Assembly: GCA_014529385.2 (NCBI GenBank)
Contig: CM043959.1
Coordinates: 48,487,928 to 48,551,927, forward strand
DNA: 64,000 nt
Direction: 5' to 3'
From: Adiantum capillus-veneris
Lineage: Eukaryota > Streptophyta > Polypodiopsida > Polypodiales > Pteridaceae
The translations under genes were made by a program, and so were the position numbers. Shown piece after piece: positions 35,220 to 46,640 of the stretch. The notes under the pieces were generated by a model, which saw only the letters and a list, made by a program, of their open reading frames with translations, did not search any database and had not been told where the DNA came from. Position 1 is the stretch's first letter. Every line of letters begins with the position of its first letter.

Positions 35220-35425
35220 CTTGATTACACACTTGAATGGAGCGAGGCATGTGAAGAATCCTTCATGAAGCTTAAGGAAGCTCTCACCTTAACTCCAATA
35301 TTGAAAGCACCAGATTGGAATAAGATATTCCACATACATGTAGATGCTTCCAATTTTGCTATCCGTTGTATACTAGCTCAACCAGGAGACAGGAAAATTG
35401 ACTTTTCTGTTTCTTATGCTACCCG
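35220..35425 (+). pseudogene. RNase H, copy 1, truncated at duplication junction
   Basis: E-S-F-M-K-L-K-E-A-L, PILKAPDWNKIFHIHVDAS and LAQPGDRKIDF are the RNase H start. Homology then jumps to gag zinc-knuckle sequence within CACCCTATG at about 35426, a junction word shared by both parents. Confidence 0.85.
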
Positions 35426-36152
35426 ACACCCTATGTTGAGCCTAGTCCGTCTACAGTAATGGTAGAAGGAAATTGGTATAATGCACATCCACCACCAATG
35501 GAAGAACCTGTGACTTATGCTCCACCAGAGCTTGCACCAATGTACTATGTGGCTAATCAAGGTGTTAGACCTCCTATGGTAAGACCCGTGATTAAACCAA
35601 GAACGGGAAACTGTCATAACTGTGGTGCAGATAATCATTGGAAAAATGAATTCCCAAAGCCTGACAAAAACCTCAAGCCAGTTGAAGCTTATTGCATACA
35701 ATGTTGCAAAAAGGGATAACACTTCCTGGAAGATTGTCCTAAAAATCCTTTAAACAAGGGTAAAACCGTAGTAAGCGTAGTCCAAGTGATACCTAGTAGC
35801 TTATCTAAGAGTGAACCGATTGTTCCAATCAAGGTAATCACTAGAGCTCATGCTAAGAAAAAGAAACATAACTCCTCTGATGATTCGGAGAATACAAAAG
35901 TTGTCTCTCAAAAGACCAAAAGAACAGAAGCAAAAGGTATGAGATGAGAAAACAAAAACAACAAGCTGAAATCGAGGAAAAAGCAAAACAACTATTCCAG
36001 GAAAAGGTGAAAGGAAGTGAAAGCAAAATCTAAGAAACAATTGTGAAATCTGGAGGATCGATTTTGGTTGATAAAATTTTTGAGCCTATTAATGTACCCT
36101 TGGAAGCCTACTAAGCAGGACTTGAAGCAGGCCAAAACATGGAAAACAAATG
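35426..36152 (+). pseudogene. gag zinc-knuckle and linker, copy 2 (5' part)
   Basis: It repeats 31386-32110: PPPMEEPVTYAPPELAPMYY, the knuckle CHNCGADNHWKNE, and CIQCCKKG followed by a stop then H-F-L-E-D-C. The copy is cut at AATG (36149-36152) by the Sola-like transposon and resumes at 41280. Confidence 0.88.
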
Positions 36153-37310
36153 AAGATCTATTTAGGAATTTTGGGAATTATTCAAGTCCCATTTCTTATA
36201 ACGCTATTAAAAAAATTAGTATTTTTGTGTAGTTTGAGCTATCATCTATTCACGGTTACACTATGTTTCATATACCCCTTAACACATATCTATAGGGATA
36301 TGTGTATTTATATACATACTTATATGCATCAACTACAATGACATCAAAAGAATGAGGGAAGCATGGCACTAAACTCAATTTGCATTATACAACATTATTC
36401 ATGTACAAAAAGTTCTTTGAATCAGTAGCTCAGATTTGAAACATTAACGTTAAAGAATTGTCTATATCAACACTCATAAAAGAATCTACAATAATCAAAA
36501 ACAAATTTTAGAATTGAAGGGACCTCAAAATAGTGTGGTGTTTAGAAACACCAAGATAAAAAATAAAATCCAATTCGCATATTTACATGGATCCAAGTAT
36601 TGTACAACTCATCCGAGGAAATGATACTATGTCAAGAGGCTCAATGACTATAAATACATCATTAAACTTTGTGTTTTCTCATGTATTGCTCCAATACGTA
36701 CAAGGTTTCTCTATCACAAGCTGCTTCATTTACCAACATATTGCAAGTATACTCTCATTTGTCCCTTGCATAGATCCAACCAAGTAACCATGCAGTGATT
36801 GTTCTCTCCAAAAAAACTTTCAAGCTCTTCTATTGATTGATTCCACATTTTTGGAAAAATCAAGTAGGTTCCGGGCATATTCCACATTACACTATAAAGG
36901 GCCTCATCAAAAATTAAGGTATTATTTCCATCCAAATCATGAAAAATTATCCATGCTACATCCAAGTTCTTGTGGTATACAAATCGATATCCAATTAGAA
37001 GATCTGTCTTTTGGCATGCTGCCTGTCCTGCTATGACATTAAATTTTTTATGGTGTTGTGGAAAGCATAACTCAAGAATATGACGAGTCCTTTGCAATCT
37101 ATTAGTGTTCCAAATCCACACCTCAAACTATTGCATGCAAAAATCAAGAGCCTCCTACCATCCTCCATGGATTGACCCAGTGTAGATTTTCTTAATTGAA
37201 TGGGATGCAAGCTTTTGCTAAAATTGTGAGTGTATCTTGGGAATGCATTAAATTTTGAGTTATATGTTCAAACATACAATTTTACTGATATCTCTTGATT
37301 TTATCAAAAA

Positions 37311-38017
37311 TTGCAGGGTCCAAAACAAGGTGATTCAGTGTTTCTTGTTGATGGTTCCACAAGGAAAGCTCATGGGATTATTCATTCCACTGATGCATCT
37401 CAACGTTGTAGTTTTGAATTGATTGGCACAACATGTGTGGTGATACATGTACTAGAAAGTTTTGATAAGACCTTCTTGATTCCATTCATCACAATGGATG
37501 CAAGAACCATGTCTCAAGCAATTGGAAGCATCATCAAATGGCCATTGCATAATATTGTTATGGACAGAGGAAAATCTCACACAATAGATGAGGATTTTCT
37601 TGTTGGTCAAGAAGATGGCTTGATAGATAGAGCGAGTTGGAAAGAGAAAAGAGTCATCCTTTGGGCTGACAATAGATCTACAAAACTTGGTAATAGAGTG
37701 GTATTGCTGGTCCACCCATATGAGGCTATAAACTGTACTGAACTAGGTGAGAGTAGCTAGGGTGTCATGTGGAAGGGTCGATGCATCCACATCAAAGTGA
37801 TATTTTAAGTTTGAATTTGGTAAGCTGGTCTATTAGGCAGATCACATTTGAGAATGGTGAGCCCTTGATCAAAGACACTGGATCTTCTTCTGCCATTGAG
37901 GGTATTCAAGATTTTCTCATGGAAGAAACGAGAGATTCCCTTGACAGCTTATATGCTTACAGTGATGAGTATGAGGATGATGGCATAGATAACAACACTG
38001 AAACTAGTTTTGAATAA
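37311..38017 (+). pseudogene. N-terminal exon(s) or first ORF of the Sola-like element
   Basis: 149 codons at 37311-37760 (GPKQGDSVFLVDGSTRKAHG, RVILWADNRSTKLGNRVVLL), then a changed frame at 37769-38017, acidic at its end (YSDEYEDDGIDNN). These lie on the transposase strand and end 220 bases before the catalytic part. They could be 5' exons. I recognise no domain. Confidence 0.45.
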
Positions 38018-38236
38018 GGTATCACCAGTACAGAACTAGGTCTTCTTCTTCATACTCAAAATGATAGAGAGCAGGATGCCATTGTCGATGACTATGATAT
38101 AAGAGATGGGACAGGTAAGAAAAGGAGTTATGTACATAGAGTTAGGCCTAGAAAAAAAAAAGGTAATTCTTATGCGTTCAACAAACAATGTGATACTGCA
38201 AACATTCACAAAGTTGCAACAATTGATTGTTGTGAG

Positions 38237-40581
38237 ATGCAATGCTACCAGATTGGAAACAGATCCAAAATCATGCAAGCGAGGGTAGACTTTTGGGGAC
38301 AAAGCTACACTAGCCGATGCACATTTGTATTGGATTGTATGAGCATGGCTCATAGAAAAGATCAAGAAGAGGAATTCTTTGAGTTTATTTTTGATGGAAA
38401 GAAGGTATGTAGTAAAGCATGGTATGTAATGCATGGAATAGGAAAGTCAACATTTTACAGGCTGCGTAAAAAATTCTTGGATGGAGCATGCAATGGCAAT
38501 CATGGAAACACTGGAATAATAAGGAAGAGCTTGACACATGTTGAGATGGAAAAAGCACTCATACAGGGCTTCATAGATAATAATGCATATCAAATGCCAC
38601 ATAAGTCAAGCATGGCACTCGGGAAATTCAACGTGTTCTAACAATGATGTACAAACAAGTGGACATTTTGCGGGTAGTAAACGACACACTTGTCACAATG
38701 GAATACAAAACGTTGTCATAGCCAACATTCTCAAGGTTGTGGAACACAGTCTTCAAGACAGTCACTTTATCAAACTCAAGCACGTTCTCTAAATGTGACA
38801 TTTGCACATCAATAAAGGTCAAGCTGGAGACCAAACATCAGGTGGAGCGTACTAGATACATGGCACAGAGGAGAGCACACATGTTGCAACAAATGAACTG
38901 TAGAAATCTGTACTATGCTTGGACGAGCTCTTCAGAAATGAGTCCAACCAAGTTCTTGTGCATTATACATGACAAGATGGACCAGAGTAATACTGCTATA
39001 CCACAAATTAAACCAGTTCCAACATCTCTCAATGGAGTTGAGAGGCTTCCAGTATCCTTGACTGGAATGCTCACTCATGGACATGGACAAACAGCTTATG
39101 GTCACTTTGCATTGGGATTATGGCTGAGTGATCCCAACTTCACAATTGCATCTCTCTCAAAATGTCTAAGAAACTCAAAAAGAAGAGATAAACATATGTT
39201 GGGTGACTTGAGCCTATAAAACTCAAGTGTAGAACCAAAAAAAAATCTTTTTTATTGTGTTTTGTCTACCACTTCTCTCTATCACCATATGAAAGTGCTT
39301 AAGGAGAAAAACCAGTACTGCAAGGAACAGAGTGCTCAGAATGAAGAGGCAGAGACTAATCTAATCACAAATGTGAATGTTGAGACTGAGAATTTTGCTT
39401 CTAGACAGGGAAATTATTGTCCAAGGATGCAATCAATTTTTGCTACTAATGCACATGTACAGGAGGATGGCAATGTATTTGGATTCAAGAGGTTGCCAAG
39501 AACATTGTTGTTGCAACTTGACAATTGTGGTTCAGAAAATAAGAATCGATATGTATTTGCATACCTATCATTGTTGGTTGCACGAGGAGTATTTGACATT
39601 GTGCATCTTGTATTTCTTATGGTTGGTCACACTCATGAAGACATTGATGCATTGTTCAGTCGCTTTTCTGAGAAGCTTAGAAAACAAGCCATTTTTACAT
39701 TTCCACATTTGATGAAGATCTTTGGTGAGTGTGTTAGCATGCATCCAACACCTTTTCTCCTACAAAAGGTGGCAGACTTTAAAGGATTTGTAAAGGGGTT
39801 CTTACATGATGGAGTAGATAGCTTAGTGAGTCATTCAAAGCCATTGCAATTTAGGTTCTATATGAGTGCTGGAATACCTTTGATGCAGTACAAAGTACAC
39901 CCTAAAAATGTGGATTGGTTACCCGAAAATGGTATAGAGTTATGGAAGAGAAATGACCAAGGAGGAGCCAAACTTCCTGAAGGTGTTCCAAAAGTATTAC
40001 CACCCTTTGAGTATGTTAAAGATAGTGAGAAAGTTATGGAAGGATTAAAGAAGTATGTTAGTTGGTGGAAAGATCACTTGCAAGAGAAAGGAGATGAAAG
40101 TGAGTATGCTAGGTGGATCAACCCAGTTCTTATGTAGTACTGGGAGAATCTCATGCAAGCTATGCAAAACCTTGGACAAAGTGAAAACACTTTATTTGAT
40201 GACTTCTGGCCAAGGAGTATACGTGAACAAGATCATCCTCTTGAAGTTCCATTGGAAGATGGTCTAGATGAAGCACTTGACATAATCGAGGGCCACTATT
40301 GTGGTCCAATGTGCAACAAACGTGCTAAGGAGTTCAACCCAACTCTTGATGTGGCAAAGGGAGACTTTGTACTTGTGCAACCTTGTGATGAAAATTACCC
40401 AATTTGGTTAGGAGTGGCAGCAACAGATATTGATCAGAACAATGACTCGACAACCTATCTTCAAGTGAAGATACAATACTGGGCACCAATTTCAAAGAAG
40501 AAGAATGCAAGTGATGTGGAGGTTTACAAGGATTGTTGGAACAAGTATTGGAAAGAGAACATCAATGATCCTCAACGCTAG
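38237..40581 (+). pseudogene. Sola-like (DUF7869-type) DDE transposase
   Basis: Blocks: 38237-38641 (CYQIGNRSKIMQA, FYRLRKKFLDGACNGNHGN, a putative DNA-binding part) and then one frame from 38737 to 40581 with only two in-frame stops, near 39219 and at 40135-40137. Catalytic-type motifs in order are CIIHDKMDQSNTAIP, LLQLDNCGSENKNRYVFAYL and VGHTHEDIDALFSRFSEKL, spaced as in DDE transposases with this D-N-C-x-x-x-N-K-N signature. The C-terminus (FNPTLDVAKGDFVLV) is conserved-looking. Compared with the host retrotransposon it is little damaged, so it inserted later. Confidence 0.75.
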
Positions 40582-40979
40582 GAAGACACTAGCTGCATCA
40601 TTTGGGCATGGAAGCCCAATGGTGGACAAAATCAAGATTCCAAAGGCAATAATCATCAAGGCCAAAGAGAGTCGGTTGAAACTTGATTAACATGAGGCAC
40701 CATCAAATGTCAATGCAAATGAAGAGGAATGATCGCTTAGCATTGGCCTTTCACCATTGTAATCTTATGGCAATGGTTCCAATTAGTCCACCCATAGCTA
40801 GGATCATTATCAACATTGATAATGGCATCCCACCTTTGTAATCTTCAAGAAATCTTATTCAATATGAATGGTGTTTTTTTTCACTTTAGTCACCAAAGTT
40901 TTTCTTGCAACTTACATTTTAATTGTTTTATCAAATGAAGCATGTGTGGGAAGAAAATTTTGTTTTGGGTGCATGAGCA

Positions 40980-41011
<32 letters not shown>

Positions 41012-41279
41012 CGTGGGTGCGTGCATGCACACACGTGCGCATGAGTATGTGTGTGTGTGTATTTGTAAACTAACATATGCAAAAACACTCTAGTGTATAG
41101 TATGGTTGTTGAAAACGGACCATATTGGATCTTGCAGACTCATAAGCATCCAGTAAACATTGTATCTCAGTTTTCATATGTGCAACAACCTAGTACAATA
41201 CAATCTTATCTCAAGTCCATGAGACACAAAGAATCGTCCCAAATGTGTGAATTTTTCCGTATTTTCCTAAATATGTGTT
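40582..41279 (+). other. 3' untranslated end of the Sola-like element
   Basis: No gene is seen. It contains a GT/GC-rich simple repeat (about 40981-41060) and ends in the right terminal inverted repeat. Confidence 0.6.
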
Positions 41280-41283
41280 AATG

Positions 41284-41822
41284 GAAGAACTATCCTTCTC
41301 CAGACATGGAAGCAGCTAAGCTTAAAGCTTATCATCATTTGGTAAGAATCACGCAAGAGATGCTGTGAAAACAAAAACCCAAGCTCGAAAGTATGGCAAA
41401 ACCTGAGGAGCTTGTGGTAAGAGATAATCAAAAAAATTCTGAAGTGGTGGTAGAACCCCACTTTGAACCAAAAGAGCCTAAACTTATAGTGCAGACAGCA
41501 AAGATGGAAAAAAGTTAGAGAGATCAATGATGGGAGCCTTAATCTAAAGTCATCTCCTATAGAGGAAGTTTGGTTCGACAACCTAACTCCTGATATGGAC
41601 ATGGATGTACAATCCTTGTATGGGGATTGCGGATCTGAAGCTTCAAGAATTTCTAAACCATTGACCTTGAAAACATTACCCTCTTACTTGGGGGATAACG
41701 AAGATGAATCCATAGTGTGTAAGACCATTCCGGTGAAAAGGGCGGAACAGACCCTAGAAGTAGACAACCTTCATTCATGTCTACAGCCATCCAATGCACT
41801 CTTATTTTGGGAGAGCTGTTAA
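41284..41822 (+). pseudogene. gag-pol linker, copy 2 (3' part)
   Basis: It resumes the linker interrupted at 36152 and parallels 32115-32680: E-E-V-W-F-D-N-L, MDMDVQSLYGDCGSEASR. A deletion of about 60 bases relative to copy 1 occurs near 41495. Frames are broken. Confidence 0.75.
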
Positions 41823-41979
41823 AAATTAGACCATATTTATGGAATGATTTACAGAAAATCCTAGAGAAGGTGGGGATAACGGGGCTAATCTCAAAAAAAT
41901 TGGGAAGATTGAAACACGAAATGGATAACAAAGAGATTCGATCTGTTCCAATGAACAAAGTTGGAGAATACTATGAAGG

Positions 41980-42435
41980 GGAAGAAGGAAACACCACCCT
42001 TCCATTGAAATATAATGACATAGAAACCATGGAATATTGGATATTGGGGCAGGCATAGCCATAGCCACAAAAGCAGTATGGGAATCCTAGGGACAACCAG
42101 CCATTAGACAAACTCGAGTGAAATTGCAATTGGCTGACGGACACATTGAAAGACCCTTAGGACTGCTTGATAGTTAATTCCTGTGGGATTGAATATCAAC
42201 ACACTTTTGCCATAGTAGACTTTGGGAAGAAACTCAATTACGAAATCATATTGAGAAGACCTTTCATGCGACAGGTACAACTTATCCAAGATTGGGGAAA
42301 AAATTATTTGTACTTGAAGCAAGTGGGATCTATAACAAGGGTTAATCTAAAAGATCACACTTATAGAGATGTCATCAAAACGCCCATACAAGAGTTCGAT
42401 TCAGTCTCTTTGGCTGAAACTAAGCTTTATCGTGG
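41980..42435 (+). pseudogene. retropepsin-type protease, copy 2
   Basis: It parallels 32860-33260. The active-site segment is disrupted (the D-S-G-A string of copy 1 is read in shifted frames as I-L-G-Q-A). The later part is intact: EYQHTFAIVDFGKKLNYEI and RRPFMRQVQLIQDWG. It follows an N-G-type flap region near 42125. Confidence 0.75.
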
Positions 42436-43161
42436 TTGAACAAAGACACTCCTATTTGGATGTGCGGAGCTTCAGAAAATGGAAGCTTAAAACGAGAAGA
42501 ATGTATCTTAGAAAAGGATTGCACAGATGAAGCCTATGTACCTGAACCCTTTCCAAAACATTTGTTTGAGCCATTTGAGTGGACTCAAATTTTAGCGACA
42601 ATGGAAGTATGTGTGAATACGTCAATACCTACTCAATTTTGCAATGAGGACGGCTATGACATGATTCCCATCCAATTGATTTCAACCCTCTACATTGAAG
42701 ATAAAAATGAGGAAGTCAAGGACTTGATGAAAGCTCAACAAGTTTTTTCAGACCTCTACTACGATGCAATAGATGAGTTAGAAGAACATTCAGCTACCTC
42801 AAAAGATTCGGGGTCAGAAAAAGAACATGTGAGAGCTAAGCTACTCTTGAAAGGAGGGGAGGAAAAAAATTTTGACTTTCCAAACCAGAAATCAAGAAGG
42901 CAAAAATGGTGTAGACAAAAAAGAGAGACCAAAAACGTGCCATTTTCCAGTAGAACACAATTCCTGATGCAGATAGACGCACATGATTGTGTCAAGAACA
43001 AAATCACTGGTAGATATCCTTCAAAAGAAAATCCAAAAATTTCAAAAACATCAAGAAAAACAAGGAAGGATACTCAAGCAAAGCCAAAGAAACAGGGCAA
43101 GGAGCCAACCATGACACGAGTTGAATGGAAAAAGAAATATCAAGAGTTGAAAAAGCTCTAA
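42436..43161 (+). pseudogene. protease-RT spacer, copy 2 (unknown function)
   Basis: 241 codons are open. The sequence starts NKDTPIWMCGASENGS and matches copy 1 nearly throughout (FCNEDGYDMIPIQLIS, EHSATSKDSGSEKEHVRAKL, basic tail). Function unknown; it could be a nucleic-acid-binding segment of Pol. Confidence 0.6.
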
Positions 43162-43319
43162 CGGGGATATATACAACCGAAATGGAAACCACAAAAGAGG
43201 ATGGTAAAAATGTAATGAGTGTTCCATCCCATTACAAGAAATATACTCTCCAAGATTGAAAAATCATAGTCGAACAACCTGTTAGAGAACTACGAAAACA
43301 GGGCGAGTCCTGCAAAGGG

Positions 43320-44261
43320 CCTGAAAACGCAAATAAGATAGATTTGGCTGAACCAGGAGAAGAGCCTAGGCCTGCCTACATTGCAAATGACCTAACATAA
43401 GAAGAAGAAGAGCTTTTACTAAGCCTACTAAAAGAATACCGAGATATCTTCGCTTGGTCTTACAAGGATCTCAAGGGTGTTGATCCGAAAATATGTCAAC
43501 ATACCATACCCATGAGAGATGATGCAAAACCAAGTAGACAAAGGCCACACACGTACAGTGAAACATTTTCTAGAAAGATCAAAGAAGAAATTGAGAAACT
43601 AAAGGAAGCCGAATTCATTTATGAAATTGATAACACGGATTGGGTATCTCCAATTGTGGTGGTACCCAAGAAGAATGGAAAATTACGAGAGTGTGTCAAC
43701 CTCAAGAAAGTGAATGCAGCTACCATTAGAGACAACTTTCCTCTTTCAATCACTAAGCATGTTTTAGAACGAGTTCTAGAAAAAGAAGCTTACAGCTTCT
43801 TAGATCGCTTTTCGGGATACAACCAACTTTTGGTTGACCCAAAAGATCAGCATAAAACTGCTTTTGCAACGGAATGGGGTATTTTTGCCTATCAGGTTAT
43901 GCCTTTTGGTTTAACTAATGCTCCTGTCACATTTCAAAGATTGGTGAGCCATGCTTTTAAAGAATATCTTAGGAAATTCTTGTAAGTATATATGGATGAT
44001 CTATGCGTACATTCGTCAATCTGGGCTAATCATTTTGAACACCTCAAAAAGGTATTCGAAAAATGTAGACTGTATAGGAGTTGCTTGAATCCTGAAAAGT
44101 GCACATTCATGGGTAGACAAGGGAAAATTCTTGGACATATAGTGTCTAAAAATGGCATCGCTTCTAATATGGATAAAATTCATGTTATTGTTGATTTGCC
44201 TAGACCAACAACAGTCAAGGGGATTCAAGCCTTCATGAAACATTGTGAATATTACAAATGA
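43320..44261 (+). pseudogene. gypsy reverse transcriptase, copy 2
   Basis: This is the best RT of the element. The lead L-A-E-P-G-E-E-P and F-A-W-S-Y-K-D-L-K-G-V precedes an open block (43512-43985) with DWVSPIVVVPKKNGKLRECV and YQVMPFGLTNAPVTFQRLV. After one TAA the catalytic YMDDLCVHSS follows, with KCTFMGRQGKILGHIVSKNG. The Y-M-D-D in place of the usual Y-L/I-D-D is shared with copy 1. Confidence 0.9.
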
Positions 44262-44796
44262 TTCATTTACATGTACGTTAAAATTGCAAAAACCCATGTT
44301 TAGCTTGATTACACACTTTGAATGGACTGATGAGTGTGAAGAATCCTTCATGAAGCTTAAGCAAGCTTTCACTTCAGCTCCAATATTGAAAGCACCAGAT
44401 TGGAATAAGATATTTCACATACATGTAGATGCTTCCAAGTTTTCCATAGGGTGTATTCTAGCTCAACCAGGAGACCGGAAAATTGATTTTCCTATTTCTT
44501 ATGCTAGTCGACAATTGAACATGGCACAAAATAATTACACAACCACCAAAATGGAAGGATTAGGAATGATCTATGCCATAAAAAAGTATAGACATTACCT
44601 ATTAGCAAACAAATTTGTGTTCTTTGTGGACCACCAAGCCTTATTGTACTTGGTCAACAAGCCATGCAGCACAAGAAGAATAGTGAGATGGTTCATCATT
44701 CTTCTGGAATTTGATTTCATTATAGTTGTAAAAAAGGGTACTATTCATCAACGAGCAGATCATTTGTCTAGGATTGTTTCCCGCCTAAAGGAGTAG
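44245..44796 (+). pseudogene. RNase H, copy 2
   Basis: A continuous frame of 183 codons: FEWTDECEESFMKLKQAF, IHVDASKFSIGCILAQPG, KMEGLGMIYAIKKYRHYL, FFVDHQALLYLVNKP and RADHLSR. All the gypsy RNase H landmarks, including Asp-Glu-Asp catalytic positions, are visible. The frame changes near 44262, where it joins RT. Confidence 0.9.
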
Positions 44797-44828
44797 ACAA
44801 TGATCTACCATATGCATATTTTTTCTCC

Positions 44829-45175
44829 ATGGAAATGATACCTCGATGGTTGGAAAATATGGTATCATTGATGACCATAGCTCAAGTGAATTCGCAAATA
44901 CCACTTCCTATTACAACCGGATTAATTGGGCAATCGGCTATGTATCAATTACTAGCTGGTAGGCTATACAAGAGAAACCGAGATGGAATATTGCTCTTAT
45001 GCATTAATCTTGAAGAGAAAACCTAATACCTAAGTCAAGCACATATTACCATAGTAGGACTTCACTTTGCGGAAGACAAACTATGCAAGGGATCTTGCGA
45101 CTTGGAGTATTTTGGCCAACTATGAGGAGTGATGTTCGCTCTTTTGTAGATGATTGTCCTCAATGACAAAAACAA
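44829..45175 (+). pseudogene. first integrase H2C2 zinc-binding module
   Basis: After RNase H the frame reads YQLLAGRLYKRNRDGILLLC, then a stop, Q-A-H-I-T-I-V-G-L-H-F-A-E-D, and in a shifted frame ILRLGVFWPTMRSDVRSFVD followed by D-C-P-Q-C-Q-K. The layout H-x(n)-H, W-P-T-M, C-x2-C is that of the N-terminal zinc module of gypsy integrases. It is followed not by the catalytic core but by a second such module. Confidence 0.75.
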
Positions 45176-45199
45176 ACACCCACCTCATGTAACATTGTT

Positions 45200-45986
45200 T
45201 CAAATGTCACCTGTTCCTAAGTGGAGTAACTATCTAGTCACTTACTTATCGAGGCAAACATTTTCTGAGGATATGTGTAAACACCATCAAAGAGCAATTG
45301 AAACTGAAGCAAGAGACTATGCTCTTATTGTAAACCAATTGTATCGGAGAGGTAAGGATCAACATTTGTGTCTTTGTGAAAATGAAGACGAATATATTCC
45401 GATCATAGAACAAGCATATGTTGGATTAGCTAGAGGTCACTTTTCTAGTGAGACCACCGCAAGAGCAATCTTAATGGTAGTCATATGGTGGCCAACACTT
45501 TCTGCAGATGCAAAAGAATATGTTCGAAGGTGTGATGCTTGTCAACGAGCAAAAATGCCAACACGAGTAGATAGCATACCCTTAAGACCAATGATGGGAG
45601 CTAGAGCTAGAGCTTTATGGGGTATAGACTTTGTTGGGCCAATACAGCCACCTGCTTATAGAACCCAAGCTCAATATATTATTGTAGGTATGGACTATTT
45701 GACTAAGTGGGCAGAGGCTAAAGCAACTCAAAAGAATGATGCCAGAACCACTGCCGCATTCTTATATGAGTATGGATTCACAAGATATGGACTACCAATA
45801 GAAATTGTCAGTGATAGGGAAATTCATTTCCTTAATGAGGTAATCGAGTATCTGCTTAATGAATTTATGGTCATCCATAACAAATCAGCTCCCTATCACC
45901 CACAAGGAAACGGACAAGCTGAGCATACGAATAAAATTCTTAGCTCGGTATTGACTAAGGTGGTTAGTTCAGGAAGGACAGACTGA
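45200..45986 (+). pseudogene. second H2C2 module and integrase catalytic core
   Basis: Continuous frame. NQLYRRGKDQHLCLCENE and EQAYVGLARGHFSSETTARA lead to WWPTLSADAKEYVRRCDACQ, the second H2C2 module, with its first His replaced by Tyr. The core has ALWGIDFVGP (first Asp), EIVSDREIHF (second Asp) and YHPQGNGQAEHTNK (Glu), all in place. A single TGA at 45984-45986 interrupts the frame. Confidence 0.9.
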
Positions 45987-46556
45987 GAAATGAATCTCCA
46001 TGCTACTATATGGGCTTATCGAGTTTCATTCAAAAAAACTTTAAATGCTACACCCTTTAACGTTGTTTATGGTCTTGATGTCATACTACCAATAGAATTT
46101 CAATTGCCGACATTAAGGGTAGCTAAGGATCTTGAGTGGACTGGACATGAATTGTCAGAGAGACTTGAAGATTTAGAGAAGTTGGATGAGCAAAGGCTAA
46201 CTGTTGTAGCTCACATCTATGCACAAAAGCAGCAACAAAAACACTTTTTTGATTCCCATCTAATTACAAATATATTCAAAAAAGGAGACTTAGTTCTAGT
46301 CTATTCCCTTAAGCAACATATTTCCAAGTTTAAGAAAAAGGAAAACGGACCGTTTATCATTGAAGATGTATCTTCAAGTGGAGCAGTTAAGTTGTCCATC
46401 CTAGATGGTGAACCAATGGCTAATTGGATTAGTGGATGTCATTTAAAGAAGTACAATTTGTCGTTAACCAATGAATCGTTAGAAAGAATGCATGCAGCTA
46501 AGCAAAGGAAGATAAAACGACAGCAGATTATTGATGAAGCCCAAGAGGAAGCTTGA
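45987..46556 (+). pseudogene. integrase C-terminal domain
   Basis: It is in the same frame as the core. TIWAYRVSFKKTLNATPFNV and VYGLDVILPIEFQLP are typical. Then KKGDLVLVYSLKQHISKFKK and GPFIIEDVSSSGAVKLSILDG form the GPY/F-type DNA-binding domain. It ends with a basic tail and TGA. No chromodomain follows. Confidence 0.88.
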
Positions 46557-46640
46557 CTTCGAGTACTCAAAAGGAAAGATGCTCTCAAGAATCAACAAAT
46601 ACCTATTCCCATCAACACACTAGAAATAGATGACTGACAA

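Larger units (their letters stand above)
36153..41279 (+). mobile_element. Sola-like DNA transposon with 4-bp target duplication
   Basis: The 5127-bp insert is flanked by AATG on both sides (36149-36152 and 41280-41283), and the joined flanks restore the gag linker seen at 32090-32130. Imperfect terminal inverted repeats of 32 bp (23 matches) share the word TATTTAGGAA. A 4-bp duplication and the encoded DDE-type protein fit the Sola superfamily; the name is inferred from family knowledge. A (GT)n tract lies at 40980-41060 near the right end. Confidence 0.8.

Noticed and set aside
40981..41060. (GT)n tract as a regulatory Z-DNA element
   Set aside because: A simple repeat near the end of the DNA transposon; nothing in the sequence supports a function.
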